Source of the DNA: Candidatus Bipolaricaulota bacterium
GTDB taxonomy: Bacteria; Bipolaricaulota; Bipolaricaulia; UBA7950; UBA9294
DNA: 55,465 nucleotides
Assembly (NCBI GenBank): GCA_027007005.1
Contig: JALTFO010000128.1
Location: 1 to 55,465 of the forward strand
Direction: 5' to 3'
The translations under genes were made by a program, and so were the position numbers. Positions 36,739 through 45,686 of this stretch are shown piece by piece. Under the pieces are notes generated by a model. That model did no database searches. It had not been told where the DNA came from and worked only from the letters and a program-made list of their open reading frames with translations. Positions within the stretch are counted from its first letter, which is position 1. Each line of letters begins with the position of its first letter.

Positions 36739-37265
36739 TTCCCACACGTACGCGTGCGCGTCGTCGACCAGTCGACGAGTTTGAGAACGAGATAATCGAC
36801 ATAAGGCGGGTTAGCAAGGTGACCAAGGGTGGGCGGAACCTAAAGTTCCGCGTTACGCTTGTGGTCGGAGATCGCAAGGGACACGTTGGCGTAGGCCTTG
36901 GGAATACTACCGAGATTCCACTTGCCATCCAGCAAGCAGTTCGAGACGCCAAGAAGAACATGATAACTGTCAATTTGAGCGGAGGAACGCTCCCCCACGA
37001 AGTGATGGGCAAGTTCAAGGCGGGAAACGTGCTATTGAAACCGGCCTATCCTGGTACGGGGATAATTGCCGGCGTAACAGTTGGCGCCATCTGTCGATTG
37101 GCGGGGATCAAAGATGTCCTCACAAAGTCCATAGGAACGACCAATCCCCTGACTTTATCCAAAGCGGCAATTCAGGGATTGGGCCAATTGCGCAGTCGCG
37201 AAGATGTTGACAGGTTGCGCGGGCGCGTGGCGAAGGTGCAAGAGGAGAGCAAGGATGAAGCTTAA
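36735..37265 (+). CDS. rpsE: Ribosomal protein S5
   Basis: 176 residues if started at the TTG at 36735, which overlaps the rplR stop (TTGA) and follows GGAGGGCTGAGG; another TTG at 36711 would add eight unlikely residues. [48 protein letters not shown] are canonical. 30S protein affecting translational accuracy. rplO starts 11 nt before its end; rpmD (L30), usually next, is missing. Confidence 0.95.
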   Translation: MIPTRTRARRRPVDEFENEIIDIRRVSKVTKGGRNLKFRVTLVVGDRKGHVGVGLGNTTEIPLAIQQAVRDAKKNMITVNLSGGTLPHEVMGKFKAGNVLLKPAYPGTGIIAGVTVGAICRLAGIKDVLTKSIGTTNPLTLSKAAIQGLGQLRSREDVDRLRGRVAKVQEESKDEA

Positions 37266-37701
37266 TGAACTGCACCCGACAAAAGGGAGCTTGCATTCAA
37301 AGAAGCGCGTTGGTCGGGGCTATGGATCAGGCCATGGCGGGCACGAGAGCGGCCGCGGAAACGGTGGCCAAAACTCTCGCAGTGGACATGGAACTCGCCC
37401 TGGCTACGAAGGTGGACAGACTCCAATCTGGATGCGGTTCCCTAAGCGTGGCTTTCGCAACTATACACGGATTGACTATGCCTGCGTGAACGTGGACGCC
37501 CTTGCTGAGCGCTTCGAAGCAAATGAAGTGGTAACGCTGAAATCGTTGACTGAAAAACGTTTACTCAAGGGACGCCCGACGAAGTTGAAGATTATGGGAC
37601 GCGGCGAGCTGGACAAACCGCTCACTGTGCGTGCTCATCGGTTCACCCGGCAGGCACAGCGTAAGATCGAGGATGCGGGCGGAAAGGCAGAGGTGGTGTA
37701 A
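37255..37701 (+). CDS. rplO: Ribosomal protein L15
   Basis: 148 residues from the ATG at 37255. [11 protein letters not shown], the glycine-rich GRGYGSGHGGHESGRGNGGQNSR tail and GGQTPIWMRFPKRGF are canonical. It follows rpsE directly, with an 11-nt overlap. Confidence 0.96.
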   Translation: MKLNELHPTKGSLHSKKRVGRGYGSGHGGHESGRGNGGQNSRSGHGTRPGYEGGQTPIWMRFPKRGFRNYTRIDYACVNVDALAERFEANEVVTLKSLTEKRLLKGRPTKLKIMGRGELDKPLTVRAHRFTRQAQRKIEDAGGKAEVV

Positions 37702-37703
37702 GA

Positions 37704-38999
37704 ATGTGGGAGAAGCTCGGTCACCTGTTTCGCGTACCAGAATTGCGCAAGCGCATCCTGTTCACGCTGGGAGCGATCATCATCTTCCGATTGGGTACGC
37801 ACATTCCTGTACCGGGAGTCGATCCTGAAGCGCTGAAGAACTTCTTTGCCCAGCAGGGTGGAGGAGTATTCGACTTCTTAAACATGTTTACGGGCGGTGC
37901 CCTGAAGCGGTTCTCTCTGTTCGCATTGGGCGTAATGCCGTATATCAACGCCTCGATTATTTTCAGTCTTCTCACTGCTGTAGTGCCAAAGCTCAAGGAA
38001 ATGCAGGAACAGGGACGTGAGGGGCAGCGCAAGATTACGACGTATACGCGCTGGTCAACTCTTGCCTTGGCAATTGTGCAGGCAGCGACGATGAGTATGT
38101 TGATCGTAAACTTCGGACTGAGCAAAGGTGGAATATGGTTCTACGTGTCATCAGTTATCACACTGACCACTGGAACAATCTACCTGATGTGGCTTGGTGA
38201 GAGGATGACCGAGAATGGTATCGGTAATGGTATCAGCATGTTGATCATGCTTGGCATCCTGGCGCGATTTCCGTCCCAGCTTGCCAGTACGTACAACGAC
38301 ATTAGCACCGGATCGGTAAGTCCGTTCTGGGGGGTTGCGTTGATTCTGTTGTTTATCATAGTCATCGGTGGCGTTACGATGATTCAGCAAGGCCAACGCA
38401 AGATCGTGATTCAGTACGCGAAGCGTACATCGGGCCGTCGAGTCTATGGTGGACACATGTCGCACCTGCCGATTCGGGTAAATCAGGGTGGAGTAATCCC
38501 CATCATCTTTGCCTCGGCGTTACTGACGATTCCGCTGACACTCACCCAATTCATTCCGGCTCTGTCCTTTCTGATGCCCTATGTGGTAAATGGAAGCCTT
38601 ACGTACATCATTGCCTACGTGCTTCTGATCTTTTTCTTCACCTATTTCTACAGTTCGATTGTCTTTGATCCAAAGGATGTGGCGAGGAACGTGCGTGACT
38701 CTGGTGGATTCATCCCCGGGGTGCGTCCCGGTAAGCCAACGGCTGATTACATCTCAGGCGTTCTCAACAGGATCCTGCTTGTTGGTGCTGTTTTCTTGGC
38801 GGCGATTGCTGTACTGCCATATCTCTTTGCCTGGGTAAGTGGCATCCGTGGGATGTACCTGATCGGAGGGACGTCACTGTTGATTGTGGTCGGTGTCGGT
38901 TTGGATACGATTATGCAGATCGAGGCGCACTTGGTGATGAGGCATTATGAGAGCTTGACAAAGTCGAGCGGCGGATTGCTCGGACGGAGGAAGGGATAG
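37704..38999 (+). CDS. secY: Protein translocase subunit SecY
   Basis: 431 residues with ten membrane segments. FRVPELRKRILFTLG at the start, the plug region, GVMPYINASIIF, the cytoplasmic loop GQRKIVIQYAKRTSGRRVYGG and FIPGVRPGKPTADYI. Pore of the general secretion channel. 2 nt after rplO, so co-translated with ribosomal proteins. Confidence 0.98.
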   Translation: MWEKLGHLFRVPELRKRILFTLGAIIIFRLGTHIPVPGVDPEALKNFFAQQGGGVFDFLNMFTGGALKRFSLFALGVMPYINASIIFSLLTAVVPKLKEMQEQGREGQRKITTYTRWSTLALAIVQAATMSMLIVNFGLSKGGIWFYVSSVITLTTGTIYLMWLGERMTENGIGNGISMLIMLGILARFPSQLASTYNDISTGSVSPFWGVALILLFIIVIGGVTMIQQGQRKIVIQYAKRTSGRRVYGGHMSHLPIRVNQGGVIPIIFASALLTIPLTLTQFIPALSFLMPYVVNGSLTYIIAYVLLIFFFTYFYSSIVFDPKDVARNVRDSGGFIPGVRPGKPTADYISGVLNRILLVGAVFLAAIAVLPYLFAWVSGIRGMYLIGGTSLLIVVGVGLDTIMQIEAHLVMRHYESLTKSSGGLLGRRKG

Positions 39000-39001
39000 A
39001 G

Positions 39002-39628
39002 ATGCTAAAGCGGATTGTTCTTCTGGGCCCTCCAGGGGCAGGGAAAGGAACACAAGCAAAACTTCTTGCGGCAAAGAGTGGGTTAGCTCACCTTTCGACG
39101 GGAGACATACTGCGAGATGAAGTGGCGCGTGACACTGAGCTTGGCCGAGAGGCAAAAGGATACATGAACCGGGGTGATCTCGTGCCGGACGGGCTGATCA
39201 TAGACATGATCAAGGGGCGCCTGGACGAGAAGTCAGGATTTATACTTGATGGATTCCCGCGTACTGTTGCTCAAGCTGAGGCTCTAGAAAAGATACTATC
39301 GATTGATGTGGCCATTAACATCGAACTCTCCCGGGAAGAAGTGATAAGCCGTCTCTCGTCTCGACGTGTTTGCCGTGAGTGTGGGAAGATTTACAACCTA
39401 CTGTACAATCCGCCAAAGGTGGAGGGGAAATGTGACGCCTGTGGGGGGCAACTCTTCCAGCGGGACGATGATAAGCGCGAAGTGATTGAGAACCGATATG
39501 ACGTGTACATGGAAGCGACCTCACCACTGATTTCGTTTTATGAGAAACGCGGCTTAGTGAAGGACGTCGATGGTTCACAACCAACCGAGACGGTATCGCA
39601 GAGCATACTTGCAATACTTGGCAGTTAA
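39002..39628 (+). CDS. adk: Adenylate kinase
   Basis: 208 residues. P-loop GPPGAGKGTQ at 9-18, ILDGFPRT, and a zinc-binding lid with C124, C127, C144 and C147, the long-lid form common in Gram-positives and thermophiles. Interconverts 2 ADP and ATP plus AMP. Its TAA ends at the first base of map (1-nt overlap). Confidence 0.97.
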   Translation: MLKRIVLLGPPGAGKGTQAKLLAAKSGLAHLSTGDILRDEVARDTELGREAKGYMNRGDLVPDGLIIDMIKGRLDEKSGFILDGFPRTVAQAEALEKILSIDVAINIELSREEVISRLSSRRVCRECGKIYNLLYNPPKVEGKCDACGGQLFQRDDDKREVIENRYDVYMEATSPLISFYEKRGLVKDVDGSQPTETVSQSILAILGS

Positions 39629-40398
39629 TGATTACCCTAAAGACACCTGCACAGATCGAGAAAATGCATGAGAATGGGAGGTTGTTGGCCTCCTGCTTGC
39701 ATGAGGTGTGCATGCACGTATCGCCGGGGGTGAATACGGAGTACCTTGATCACATGGCTGAGGGACTCATAAAGAAGCACGGAGCAATCCCCGCGTTCAA
39801 AGGGTACAATGGTTTTCCCGCAACGATCTGTGCCTCGATCAATGCAGAGGTGGTGCACGGTATCCCCTCGAAGAAGCGAATTGTCAAGGAAGGAGATATC
39901 CTCTCGATCGATATCGGTCTCGTGAAAGACGGGTTCTATAGCGATATGGCGACCACCGTACCTGTTGGAGAAATCAGTGTAGAGGCACAACATCTGTTGC
40001 AAGTGACGAAAAACAGCTTGTGGCAGGGCTTAGAACAGGTTAGAATAGGTAACCGTTTGTCGGACATCTCGCACACCATCGGTGCCTTTGTTGAGAAAGA
40101 AGGGCTATTTGTTGTGACTGAGTATGTTGGACACGGGATAGGAAGGGAGCTTCACGAGGATCCCCAAATCCCAAACTATGGCCCCCCAGGTCGCGGCCCA
40201 CGGCTGCGGTCGGGAATGGTGTTTGCCATCGAACCGATGGTAAAGGTAGATCCTGAACCGACCAGGGTTCTCGACAACGGTTGGACCGTTGTCACGGCGA
40301 GCGGAGGGTTGGCGGCTCACTTTGAGCATACAGTTGCCCTAACAGATACAGGGTTGGAGATCTTGACCCTAGGAGGTGAAGAAAAGCGTAGTGGCTAA
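39628..40398 (+). CDS. map: Methionine aminopeptidase, type I
   Basis: 256 residues. Metal ligands D95, D106, H169, E202 and a C-terminal Glu in HFEHTVALT; substrate-site H77 and H176. Removes N-terminal Met from nascent proteins. It lacks the N-terminal zinc-finger extension seen in some type Ic enzymes. Overlaps the infA start. Confidence 0.97.
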   Translation: MITLKTPAQIEKMHENGRLLASCLHEVCMHVSPGVNTEYLDHMAEGLIKKHGAIPAFKGYNGFPATICASINAEVVHGIPSKKRIVKEGDILSIDIGLVKDGFYSDMATTVPVGEISVEAQHLLQVTKNSLWQGLEQVRIGNRLSDISHTIGAFVEKEGLFVVTEYVGHGIGRELHEDPQIPNYGPPGRGPRLRSGMVFAIEPMVKVDPEPTRVLDNGWTVVTASGGLAAHFEHTVALTDTGLEILTLGGEEKRSG

Positions 40399-40666
40399 GG
40401 CGAAGACAGGCAGACGTGACCAAAGAAGGACGGCAGCTTCGACGCTCGGACAGAGCAAGGATGTCATCCGTCAGCGGGGGGAGGTTGTAGAAAGTCTCCC
40501 AAGCTCGATGTTTCGGGTACAACTCACAAATGGGCACGTAGTTCTATGTCACATTTCCGGCAAGATTCGCAAGCACTATATCCGCATATTGACTGGAGAC
40601 CGTGTGATAGTCGAATTCTCGCCGTATGATCTGACTAAGGGGCGAATTGTGTATAGGGAGAGCTAG
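40391..40666 (+). CDS. infA: Translation initiation factor IF-1 with an N-terminal extension
   Basis: 91 residues from GTG 40391, which is about 11 nt after AGGAGGTGA; a GTG at 40376 is in frame but abuts that site. The S1-like core ([52 protein letters not shown]) is canonical. About 22 basic residues ([15 protein letters not shown]...) precede it that ordinary 72-residue IF-1 lacks. It blocks the ribosomal A site during initiation. Confidence 0.93.
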   Translation: MAKAKTGRRDQRRTAASTLGQSKDVIRQRGEVVESLPSSMFRVQLTNGHVVLCHISGKIRKHYIRILTGDRVIVEFSPYDLTKGRIVYRES

Positions 40667-40683
40667 CCACAGCGCTTGATGAA

Positions 40684-40797
40684 ATGAAAGTTCGTAGCTC
40701 AGTAAAAAAGATGTGTGCTAAGTGTAAGGTTATTCGGCGCAATGGTCGTGTGATGATCATCTGCAAGAATCCCAAGCACAAGCAACGACAAGGCTAG
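40684..40797 (+). CDS. rpmJ: Ribosomal protein L36
   Basis: 37 residues: [16 protein letters not shown] at the start, ending with NPKHKQRQG. Cys11, Cys14, Cys27 and His32 give the zinc-binding form. Its place between infA and rpsM is the standard one. The ribosome-binding site is weak. Confidence 0.95.
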   Translation: MKVRSSVKKMCAKCKVIRRNGRVMIICKNPKHKQRQG

Positions 40798-40808
40798 GGG
40801 GATAAAGT

Positions 40809-41174
40809 ATGGCGCGAATTGCCGGGGTCAACCTGCCCAATGATAAGAGAATAGAGATTGGCCTGAGGTACATCTTCGGGATTGGCCCAACGCGTGCAGC
40901 AGAGATCATCGAAAAGACGGGGATATCACCGGATGTGCGCGTCAAGGATCTAACGGAGCAAGAGGTGGCCACCCTCAGGCGCGAGGTGGAGGATTTTGTC
41001 GTAGAGGGAGACTTGCGCAGGCGGGTCTTTTCCAGCATTCAACGACTAAAGGACATCAACGCGTATCGTGGGATTCGTCACAAAAGGCGCCTTCCGGTGC
41101 GTGGACAGCGTACGAAGTCTAACGCCCGTACCTGGAAAGGTCCGCGGCCAGCCAAGGCAGGAAAGAAGAGGTAG
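40809..41174 (+). CDS. rpsM: Ribosomal protein S13
   Basis: 121 residues. [51 protein letters not shown] are canonical. 30S head, contacts P-site tRNA and L5. Preceded by AGGGGGATAAAGT. Confidence 0.98.
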   Translation: MARIAGVNLPNDKRIEIGLRYIFGIGPTRAAEIIEKTGISPDVRVKDLTEQEVATLRREVEDFVVEGDLRRRVFSSIQRLKDINAYRGIRHKRRLPVRGQRTKSNARTWKGPRPAKAGKKR

Positions 41175-41176
41175 GC

Positions 41177-41527
41177 ATGGCGAAGAATATCAAACTTGAT
41201 CGGGCAAAGGTCCACATTCATGCGACTTACAACAACACGATTATCACGGTGTGCGACATGAATGAGAATCCCGTCACCTGGAAGAGTCCAGGAATGGTGG
41301 GATACAAAGGATCGCGGAAGGGCACTCCATTTGCTGCCCAGGTGGCCGCTGAGTCTCTCGTGCGAGAGATGAAGGACTATGGGATTCGTTCTGTCAGCAT
41401 TGCTGTCAAAGGAACAGGATCGGGGCGTCAGTCCGTGGTGCAAACAATCAAAGGATCGGGTATCCGAGTGGAAGAGGTAAAGAACGTTACGCCGGTTTCT
41501 CACAGCAGCATCAAGGGGAGACGATAA
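41177..41527 (+). CDS. rpsK: Ribosomal protein S11
   Basis: 116 residues, slightly shorter at the N-terminus than the usual 127-129. HIHATYNNTIITVCDMNENPV, GYKGSRKGTPFAAQVAAE, KGTGSGRQSVVQTI, VTPVSHSSIKGRR are canonical. Platform protein of the 30S subunit. 1-nt overlap with rpsD. Confidence 0.97.
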   Translation: MAKNIKLDRAKVHIHATYNNTIITVCDMNENPVTWKSPGMVGYKGSRKGTPFAAQVAAESLVREMKDYGIRSVSIAVKGTGSGRQSVVQTIKGSGIRVEEVKNVTPVSHSSIKGRR

Positions 41528-42150
41528 TGGGAAGAGATACCGGACCAAAGTGCAAGAAGTGTCGCCGAGAGGGCGAAAAGTTGTTCCTTAAAGGGGAACG
41601 CTGCTACACCCAGAGTTGCCCAATGTCTCGTCGTAGTTCACCTCCGGGAGAACGGGCAAAGAAGCACCGCCCACGCCGGAGCCAGTATCAATTGCACTTG
41701 CGCGAGAAGCAGAAGGCGCGTCGCATCTATGGTGTGCGGGAGAAGCAATTCCGCAACTATGTGGCGTGGGCCAAGGGTCAGAAGGGCGTCACGGGTGAGG
41801 CTCTCCTCACGTTACTCGAACGCCGCCTTGATAACCTCGTCTATCGTGCTGGATTCGCTTCGTCAAGGGACCAAGCGCGGCAGATGATCACGCACGGTCA
41901 CTTTGAAGTGAACGGGCGAGCGACGAATGTCCCATCCGTATTGTTGCGAGAAGGGGACACGGTAACGGTGAAGGAAGGGCGACGTGCACGTGTCAAGGGC
42001 ATCTTGGACACGAACAAGGATCGCGAGGCTCCCAGCTGGTTGGAGAGGAACATCGATGCGATGAAGTTCCAGGCGATTGCTCCTCCGAATCTAGAGGAAA
42101 CAGGTTACACGATCGCGGCGAACTTGATTGTTGAGTTCTACTCCCGCTAG
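41527..42150 (+). CDS. rpsD: Ribosomal protein S4, zinc-binding form
   Basis: 207 residues. Cysteines at 9, 12, 26 and 31 mark the zinc form. The S4 RNA-binding domain (RRLDNLVYRAGFASSRDQARQMITHGHFEVNG) is canonical. Assembly initiator of 30S. In E. coli it represses the alpha operon. Confidence 0.98.
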   Translation: MGRDTGPKCKKCRREGEKLFLKGERCYTQSCPMSRRSSPPGERAKKHRPRRSQYQLHLREKQKARRIYGVREKQFRNYVAWAKGQKGVTGEALLTLLERRLDNLVYRAGFASSRDQARQMITHGHFEVNGRATNVPSVLLREGDTVTVKEGRRARVKGILDTNKDREAPSWLERNIDAMKFQAIAPPNLEETGYTIAANLIVEFYSR

Positions 42151-42153
42151 GAG

Positions 42154-43101
42154 GTGAACATGAGCGACTTAGTCTTCCCTCAAGAGATCAAGGTTGAAGA
42201 ACTGAGCGATAACTATGGCAAAATAGTCATTGAACCCCTTGATCGCGGATTTGGAGCGACCCTCGGGAACAGCATGCGTCGTACGCTGCTCTCTTCGATC
42301 CCTGGGGCGGCTGTAGTCCGCGTGAACTTCGCGGGCAAGTATCATGAATACGACACCATAGAGGGAGTCAAGGAAGACATCCTGGAGATCATTCTTAACT
42401 TGAAGGGACTGGCTCTACGGCTTGTTGGTGATGAGTTGAAGCGCCTGACGCTCGAAAAGAGCGGTCCCTGCGAGGTAACAGCAGCGGACATAGAAGTTCC
42501 CTCTGGTGTCAAGGTGATCAACCCTGACCTGCACATTGCGACACTCGGTGAGAAGGGAGAGATCGAGGTGGAGCTTGAGGTAGAGACCGGCTACGGCTAT
42601 CGCGCTGCCGAGATGAACCGCCTCGATGATTCTCCGCTTGCTGTAATCCCGATCGATGCCGACTTCTCGCCGGTCAGCAAGGTGAACTTCACTGTGGAGG
42701 ACACGCGGGTTGGGGGTAAGACGGGATACGAAAGGCTCATTCTCGAGCTGACGACTGACGGCGGTATTAAGCCGGAAGAAGCGCTGTCGGAAGCGGCATT
42801 AATCTTGCGTCGGCACCTAGAGCTATTCGAGGGATTCGCCGAGCATCCGTATGGACTTGCTCCGGAGAAGAGCGAAGACGAAGGAGAGGCCGCGCTGGGA
42901 GTCCTGCTGAGCGAGCTGGATATCGACCAACGTGCGTGCAATCTGCTGCAAGAGGCAGAGATCACCACGCTGGCACAGCTAATCGAGCGTCCACGGGAAG
43001 AGCTTCTCGACATCCATGGCTTCGGAGCAAAGACCTTGAGCAAGGTAGAAGATCGATTAAAAGAGCTGGGGTACACGCTCAAGGACGAAGGAGAAATCTA
43101 A
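42154..43101 (+). CDS. rpoA: DNA-directed RNA polymerase subunit alpha
   Basis: 315 residues. N-terminal dimerisation domain (FGATLGNSMRRTLLSSIPGAAV, GVKEDILEIILNLK) and a C-terminal helix-hairpin-helix domain (ELDIDQRACNLLQEAEITTLAQLIERPREELLDIHGFGAKTLSKVEDRLKELG, here abbreviated to its recognisable ends) for promoter and activator contact. GGAGGTGAAC overlaps the rpsD stop. Partner of rpoC (this window) and rpoB (elsewhere). Confidence 0.98.
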   Translation: MNMSDLVFPQEIKVEELSDNYGKIVIEPLDRGFGATLGNSMRRTLLSSIPGAAVVRVNFAGKYHEYDTIEGVKEDILEIILNLKGLALRLVGDELKRLTLEKSGPCEVTAADIEVPSGVKVINPDLHIATLGEKGEIEVELEVETGYGYRAAEMNRLDDSPLAVIPIDADFSPVSKVNFTVEDTRVGGKTGYERLILELTTDGGIKPEEALSEAALILRRHLELFEGFAEHPYGLAPEKSEDEGEAALGVLLSELDIDQRACNLLQEAEITTLAQLIERPREELLDIHGFGAKTLSKVEDRLKELGYTLKDEGEI

Positions 43102-43102
43102 G

Positions 43103-43453
43103 ATGAGACACAGATGGGATAAAGACAAGATGGGGATGAAGCGTCAACATCGCAAGCGTGTGTTGGCAAGCCTTGCCACTGGGCTCATCATGCACGATAA
43201 GGTTGACACCACGCTTGAGCGAGCAAAGGCAGGACAGCGCTACACCGAGAGGTTAATCACACTGGCACGACGGGGTGACTTGCACGCGCGCAGAATCGTG
43301 TTCTCGCGATTGCAGGACAAGCAAGCGGTGGACAAGCTGTTCTCCGAGATCGGTGAGAAGTACAAGGATCGCAACGGTGGTTACACGCGTGTGGTGAAGC
43401 TTGGTCCGCGCCTTGGTGATGGAGCTGAGCTGGCGCGACTGATGCTTGTGTAG
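43103..43453 (+). CDS. rplQ: Ribosomal protein L17
   Basis: 116 residues. HRKRVLASLATGLIMHDKVDTTLERAK and GYTRVVKLGPRLGDGAELARLMLV are canonical. Last gene of the superoperon, 1 nt after rpoA and 24 nt before the terminator. Confidence 0.98.
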   Translation: MRHRWDKDKMGMKRQHRKRVLASLATGLIMHDKVDTTLERAKAGQRYTERLITLARRGDLHARRIVFSRLQDKQAVDKLFSEIGEKYKDRNGGYTRVVKLGPRLGDGAELARLMLV

Positions 43454-43477
43454 AAAGATACTTAAGTTGTATGTGAT

Positions 43478-43505
43478 AAAACCCCGCCGGAGCGCGGGGT
43501 TTTTT
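43478..43505 (+). terminator. Strong intrinsic terminator of the ribosomal superoperon
   Basis: AAAACCCCGC (43478-43487) and GCGGGGTTTT (43494-43503) form a 10-bp stem around a 6-nt loop, with a T-run to 43505. The A-run on the other side makes it potentially bidirectional, although the facing gene ends 179 nt away. Confidence 0.92.
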
Positions 43506-43506
43506 C

Positions 43507-43591
43507 TTCCGGCGAAGGGAGAATCTGTCAACGGCAAAGCATGATGACAACATGCTCTCCTTGCATTGCAGCTTGGTGAGCGACGCCGGAA
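43507..43591. repeat. Nested inverted repeats after the superoperon terminator
   Basis: TTCCGGCG (43507-43514) is complementary to CGCCGGAA (43584-43591). Inside it GGAGA pairs with TCTCC, and AGCATG pairs with CATGCT around 43539-43557. The gap 43506-43683 has no other recognisable feature. Confidence 0.4.
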
Positions 43592-43683
43592 AACGTGTTA
43601 CATGCCCGGGTGAGTTCATCAGAACCCGCCTGGAATGACTTTACCACCATTTGCAGGAAAAACGGTGGGCACTGGGACCGCCG

Positions 43684-44652
43684 CTACACCCTCGATATCT
43701 TCTTCGAGAGATGGGAGATCATGTCCTCTGTCATGCTGGGAAGATCGTACAGCGGCTTCCAACCCCACTCGTTTCGTGCTGCTGTGTCGTCTATCCTGCG
43801 GGGCCAAGAATCGGCAATATCCTGACGTTTGTCTGGGATGTACTCGCAAGTGAAATTGGGGATGTGTTTCTTGATCTCCTGCGCCAGTTCTCCTGCCGAG
43901 AAGCTCATGCCCGCCAGATTAAAGTCGCAGTGGTGGATAAGGCGGTCGCGATCGGCCTGCATGACATCGATTGTTGCTTGGATACAATCGGGCATATACA
44001 TCATCGGCAGGACTGTATCCTCGCGAACAAAGCAGGTGTAGTGTCCCCTCCTCAGCGCTTCATAGAAGATTTCCACTGCGTAGTCGGTTGTCCCTCCACC
44101 AGGGAGGGTTTCGCTTGAGATGATCCCGGGATAACGCACTCCGCGCACGTCAAGTCCGAAGCGACGTACGTAGTAGTCCCCCAGAAGTTCTCCTGCGACC
44201 TTGGTAACCCCGTACATCGTTGTCGGTCGCAGCGGTGGCGCCTGCGGCGCAGGATCGGCTGGCGTATCTGGGCCGAAGACGGCTATAGAACTAGGGGAGA
44301 AGACGCGTACGAGATTGCGTTCGCGTGCCACCTCGAGGACATTGTATAAACCGCCCATATTCACCTGCCAGGCGAGCTGCGGTCTTTCCTCACCAACGGC
44401 GGAGAGAATCGCTGCCATATGGAATATCGTGTCGATGTTATGCCGATCGACTACCCGCTCAATCTGTTCCTTGTCCTTCACATCGAGGCGCTCAAACGGC
44501 CCACCGTCGCGTAAGGCTTCACTTGGTTCGGTGTGATGGCCTGCCGCTACCACGTTCTGTGGTCCGTAGCGCTTGCGTAAGGAAGCGGTCAATTCTGAGC
44601 CGATCTGACCGACAGCCCCTGTTACCAGAATCTTTTTTATGTTCTTGGACAC
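43684..44652 (-). CDS. SDR-type L-threonine 3-dehydrogenase (NAD-dependent epimerase family)
   Basis: 322 residues from the GTG at 44652, which has AGGAGATTAGTT before it. Rossmann motif ILVTGAVGQIGSEL, SSIAVFG, catalytic YGVTK (Tyr-x3-Lys) and GVRYPGIIS; the whole pattern, including TTMYGVTKVAGE and GGGTTDYAVEIFYEAL, matches extended-SDR threonine dehydrogenases. It oxidises L-threonine to 2-amino-3-oxobutyrate, which Kbl would cleave to glycine and acetyl-CoA; Kbl is not in the window. The frame is open to 44745, but a promoter lies in that part. A sugar epimerase is the less likely alternative. Confidence 0.87.
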   Translation of the reverse strand: MSKNIKKILVTGAVGQIGSELTASLRKRYGPQNVVAAGHHTEPSEALRDGGPFERLDVKDKEQIERVVDRHNIDTIFHMAAILSAVGEERPQLAWQVNMGGLYNVLEVARERNLVRVFSPSSIAVFGPDTPADPAPQAPPLRPTTMYGVTKVAGELLGDYYVRRFGLDVRGVRYPGIISSETLPGGGTTDYAVEIFYEALRRGHYTCFVREDTVLPMMYMPDCIQATIDVMQADRDRLIHHCDFNLAGMSFSAGELAQEIKKHIPNFTCEYIPDKRQDIADSWPRRIDDTAARNEWGWKPLYDLPSMTEDMISHLSKKISRV

Positions 44653-44684
44653 AACTAATCTCCTTACATCGCAATGGGTGCTGT

Positions 44685-44714
44685 ATTGTACGTTACTGGT
44701 GATGGTATCGGCAA
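44685..44714 (-). promoter_or_regulatory. Promoter of the threonine dehydrogenase gene
   Basis: Minus strand TTGCCG (44714-44709), 18-bp spacer, TACAAT (44690-44685). Predicted leader of about 25 nt includes the ribosome-binding site, unlike the leaderless genes nearby. Confidence 0.6.
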
Positions 44715-44726
44715 TGGAAGCGTCTG

Positions 44727-45605
44727 CTACATCCCCGCATGCCACAGGATATAAGCTCCAGCAGATGTGATGACGGAGAAGGACGACAATAGGGCAATGC
44801 TTCGTTTTTCTCCCATGCGTCTGGCCAAGCGATGGTGGATGTGCTCCCTGTCTCCGGAAAAGATGGAACGATGGCTGACCAACCGCCTGATAATGGCAAA
44901 CGCGGTGTCGGCAAGAGGAATGGCGGCGATCAGAAAGAACACTGAGATCGAGGATGGATGTGGCCAGTTAACAAAGGACATGGCAGTGATTACGGCAAGC
45001 GAGAAACCGATGAACTCGGAACCAGTATCTCCCAGGAGGAGGCGTGCGTGCACCCAGTTGAACGGAAGGAACCCGAGCAGTGCGCCGATACACGAAGATG
45101 CTAGGATTGCAGTGAATAAGTTTCCTGTGGAGACAGAGATGAGGGTCACAGCCATCATTGCAGGAGCGATTATGCCGATCAGTAAGCCATCGAGGCCGTC
45201 TATCAGGTTGACAGCATTGGTGAGAAGGACAATCCACAGAAACGATCCTATTCCCATCAGGATGGGAGGAATCGATGTCTGTAATGAGCTTGCTATCTCT
45301 GCGGCGACGATCCCGGCAGCGATGGCTTGACCGATTAACTTTCGCCATGGTGAGAGATCGATCAGGTCATCAATTGTGCCGACGAGGATGATAAAGCTTA
45401 CTGCAATGATCAACAACAGGTCGATCCTGGCGGTGCAAGCAACAGCTATAATCACGCTAGCGACTAGCGCCGGTCCGCCGATTGCGCGTCCATCGCCGCG
45501 TGCGACAAGTCTCCAACGCGTGCGTGCGCGCAGAATAGCGACTGCTCCAAGAGAAGTGCCAATTGCGGCGATTAGAAAAGCCGCAAGCAATACTGAGATG
45601 TGCAT
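44727..45605 (-). CDS. WecA/TagO-like polyprenyl-phosphate sugar-1-phosphate transferase
   Basis: 292 residues with about ten membrane segments. Family motifs in order: VGTIDDLIDLSPW, NAVNLIDGLDGLLIG, LLGDTGSEFIGF and the cytoplasmic histidine loop DREHIHHRL. It would move a HexNAc-1-phosphate from UDP-sugar to undecaprenyl phosphate, the first membrane step in making surface polysaccharide or O-antigen. MraY is the related alternative but lacks this HIHHRL loop. The ATG at 45605 has no ribosome-binding site and lies 6 nt past a -10 box. Confidence 0.88.
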   Translation of the reverse strand: MHISVLLAAFLIAAIGTSLGAVAILRARTRWRLVARGDGRAIGGPALVASVIIAVACTARIDLLLIIAVSFIILVGTIDDLIDLSPWRKLIGQAIAAGIVAAEIASSLQTSIPPILMGIGSFLWIVLLTNAVNLIDGLDGLLIGIIAPAMMAVTLISVSTGNLFTAILASSCIGALLGFLPFNWVHARLLLGDTGSEFIGFSLAVITAMSFVNWPHPSSISVFFLIAAIPLADTAFAIIRRLVSHRSIFSGDREHIHHRLARRMGEKRSIALLSSFSVITSAGAYILWHAGM

Positions 45606-45611
45606 GCACGC

Positions 45612-45641
45612 AGTATATGGTCATTTGGTTGGGGAACACAA
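45612..45641 (-). promoter_or_regulatory. Leaderless promoter of the WecA-like gene
   Basis: Minus strand TTGTGT (45641-45636), 18-bp spacer, TATACT (45617-45612), 6 nt to the ATG at 45605, so transcription probably begins at the A of the start codon. Confidence 0.62.
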
Positions 45642-45686
45642 TCCCCCTTCATGAATGAAGTTGGTGCAGTATGCAGGACGGCCAAT

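Noticed and set aside
44653-44745. N-terminal extension of the threonine dehydrogenase
   Set aside because: A promoter and a ribosome-binding site for GTG 44652 lie in it, and the Rossmann motif starts properly at 44652.
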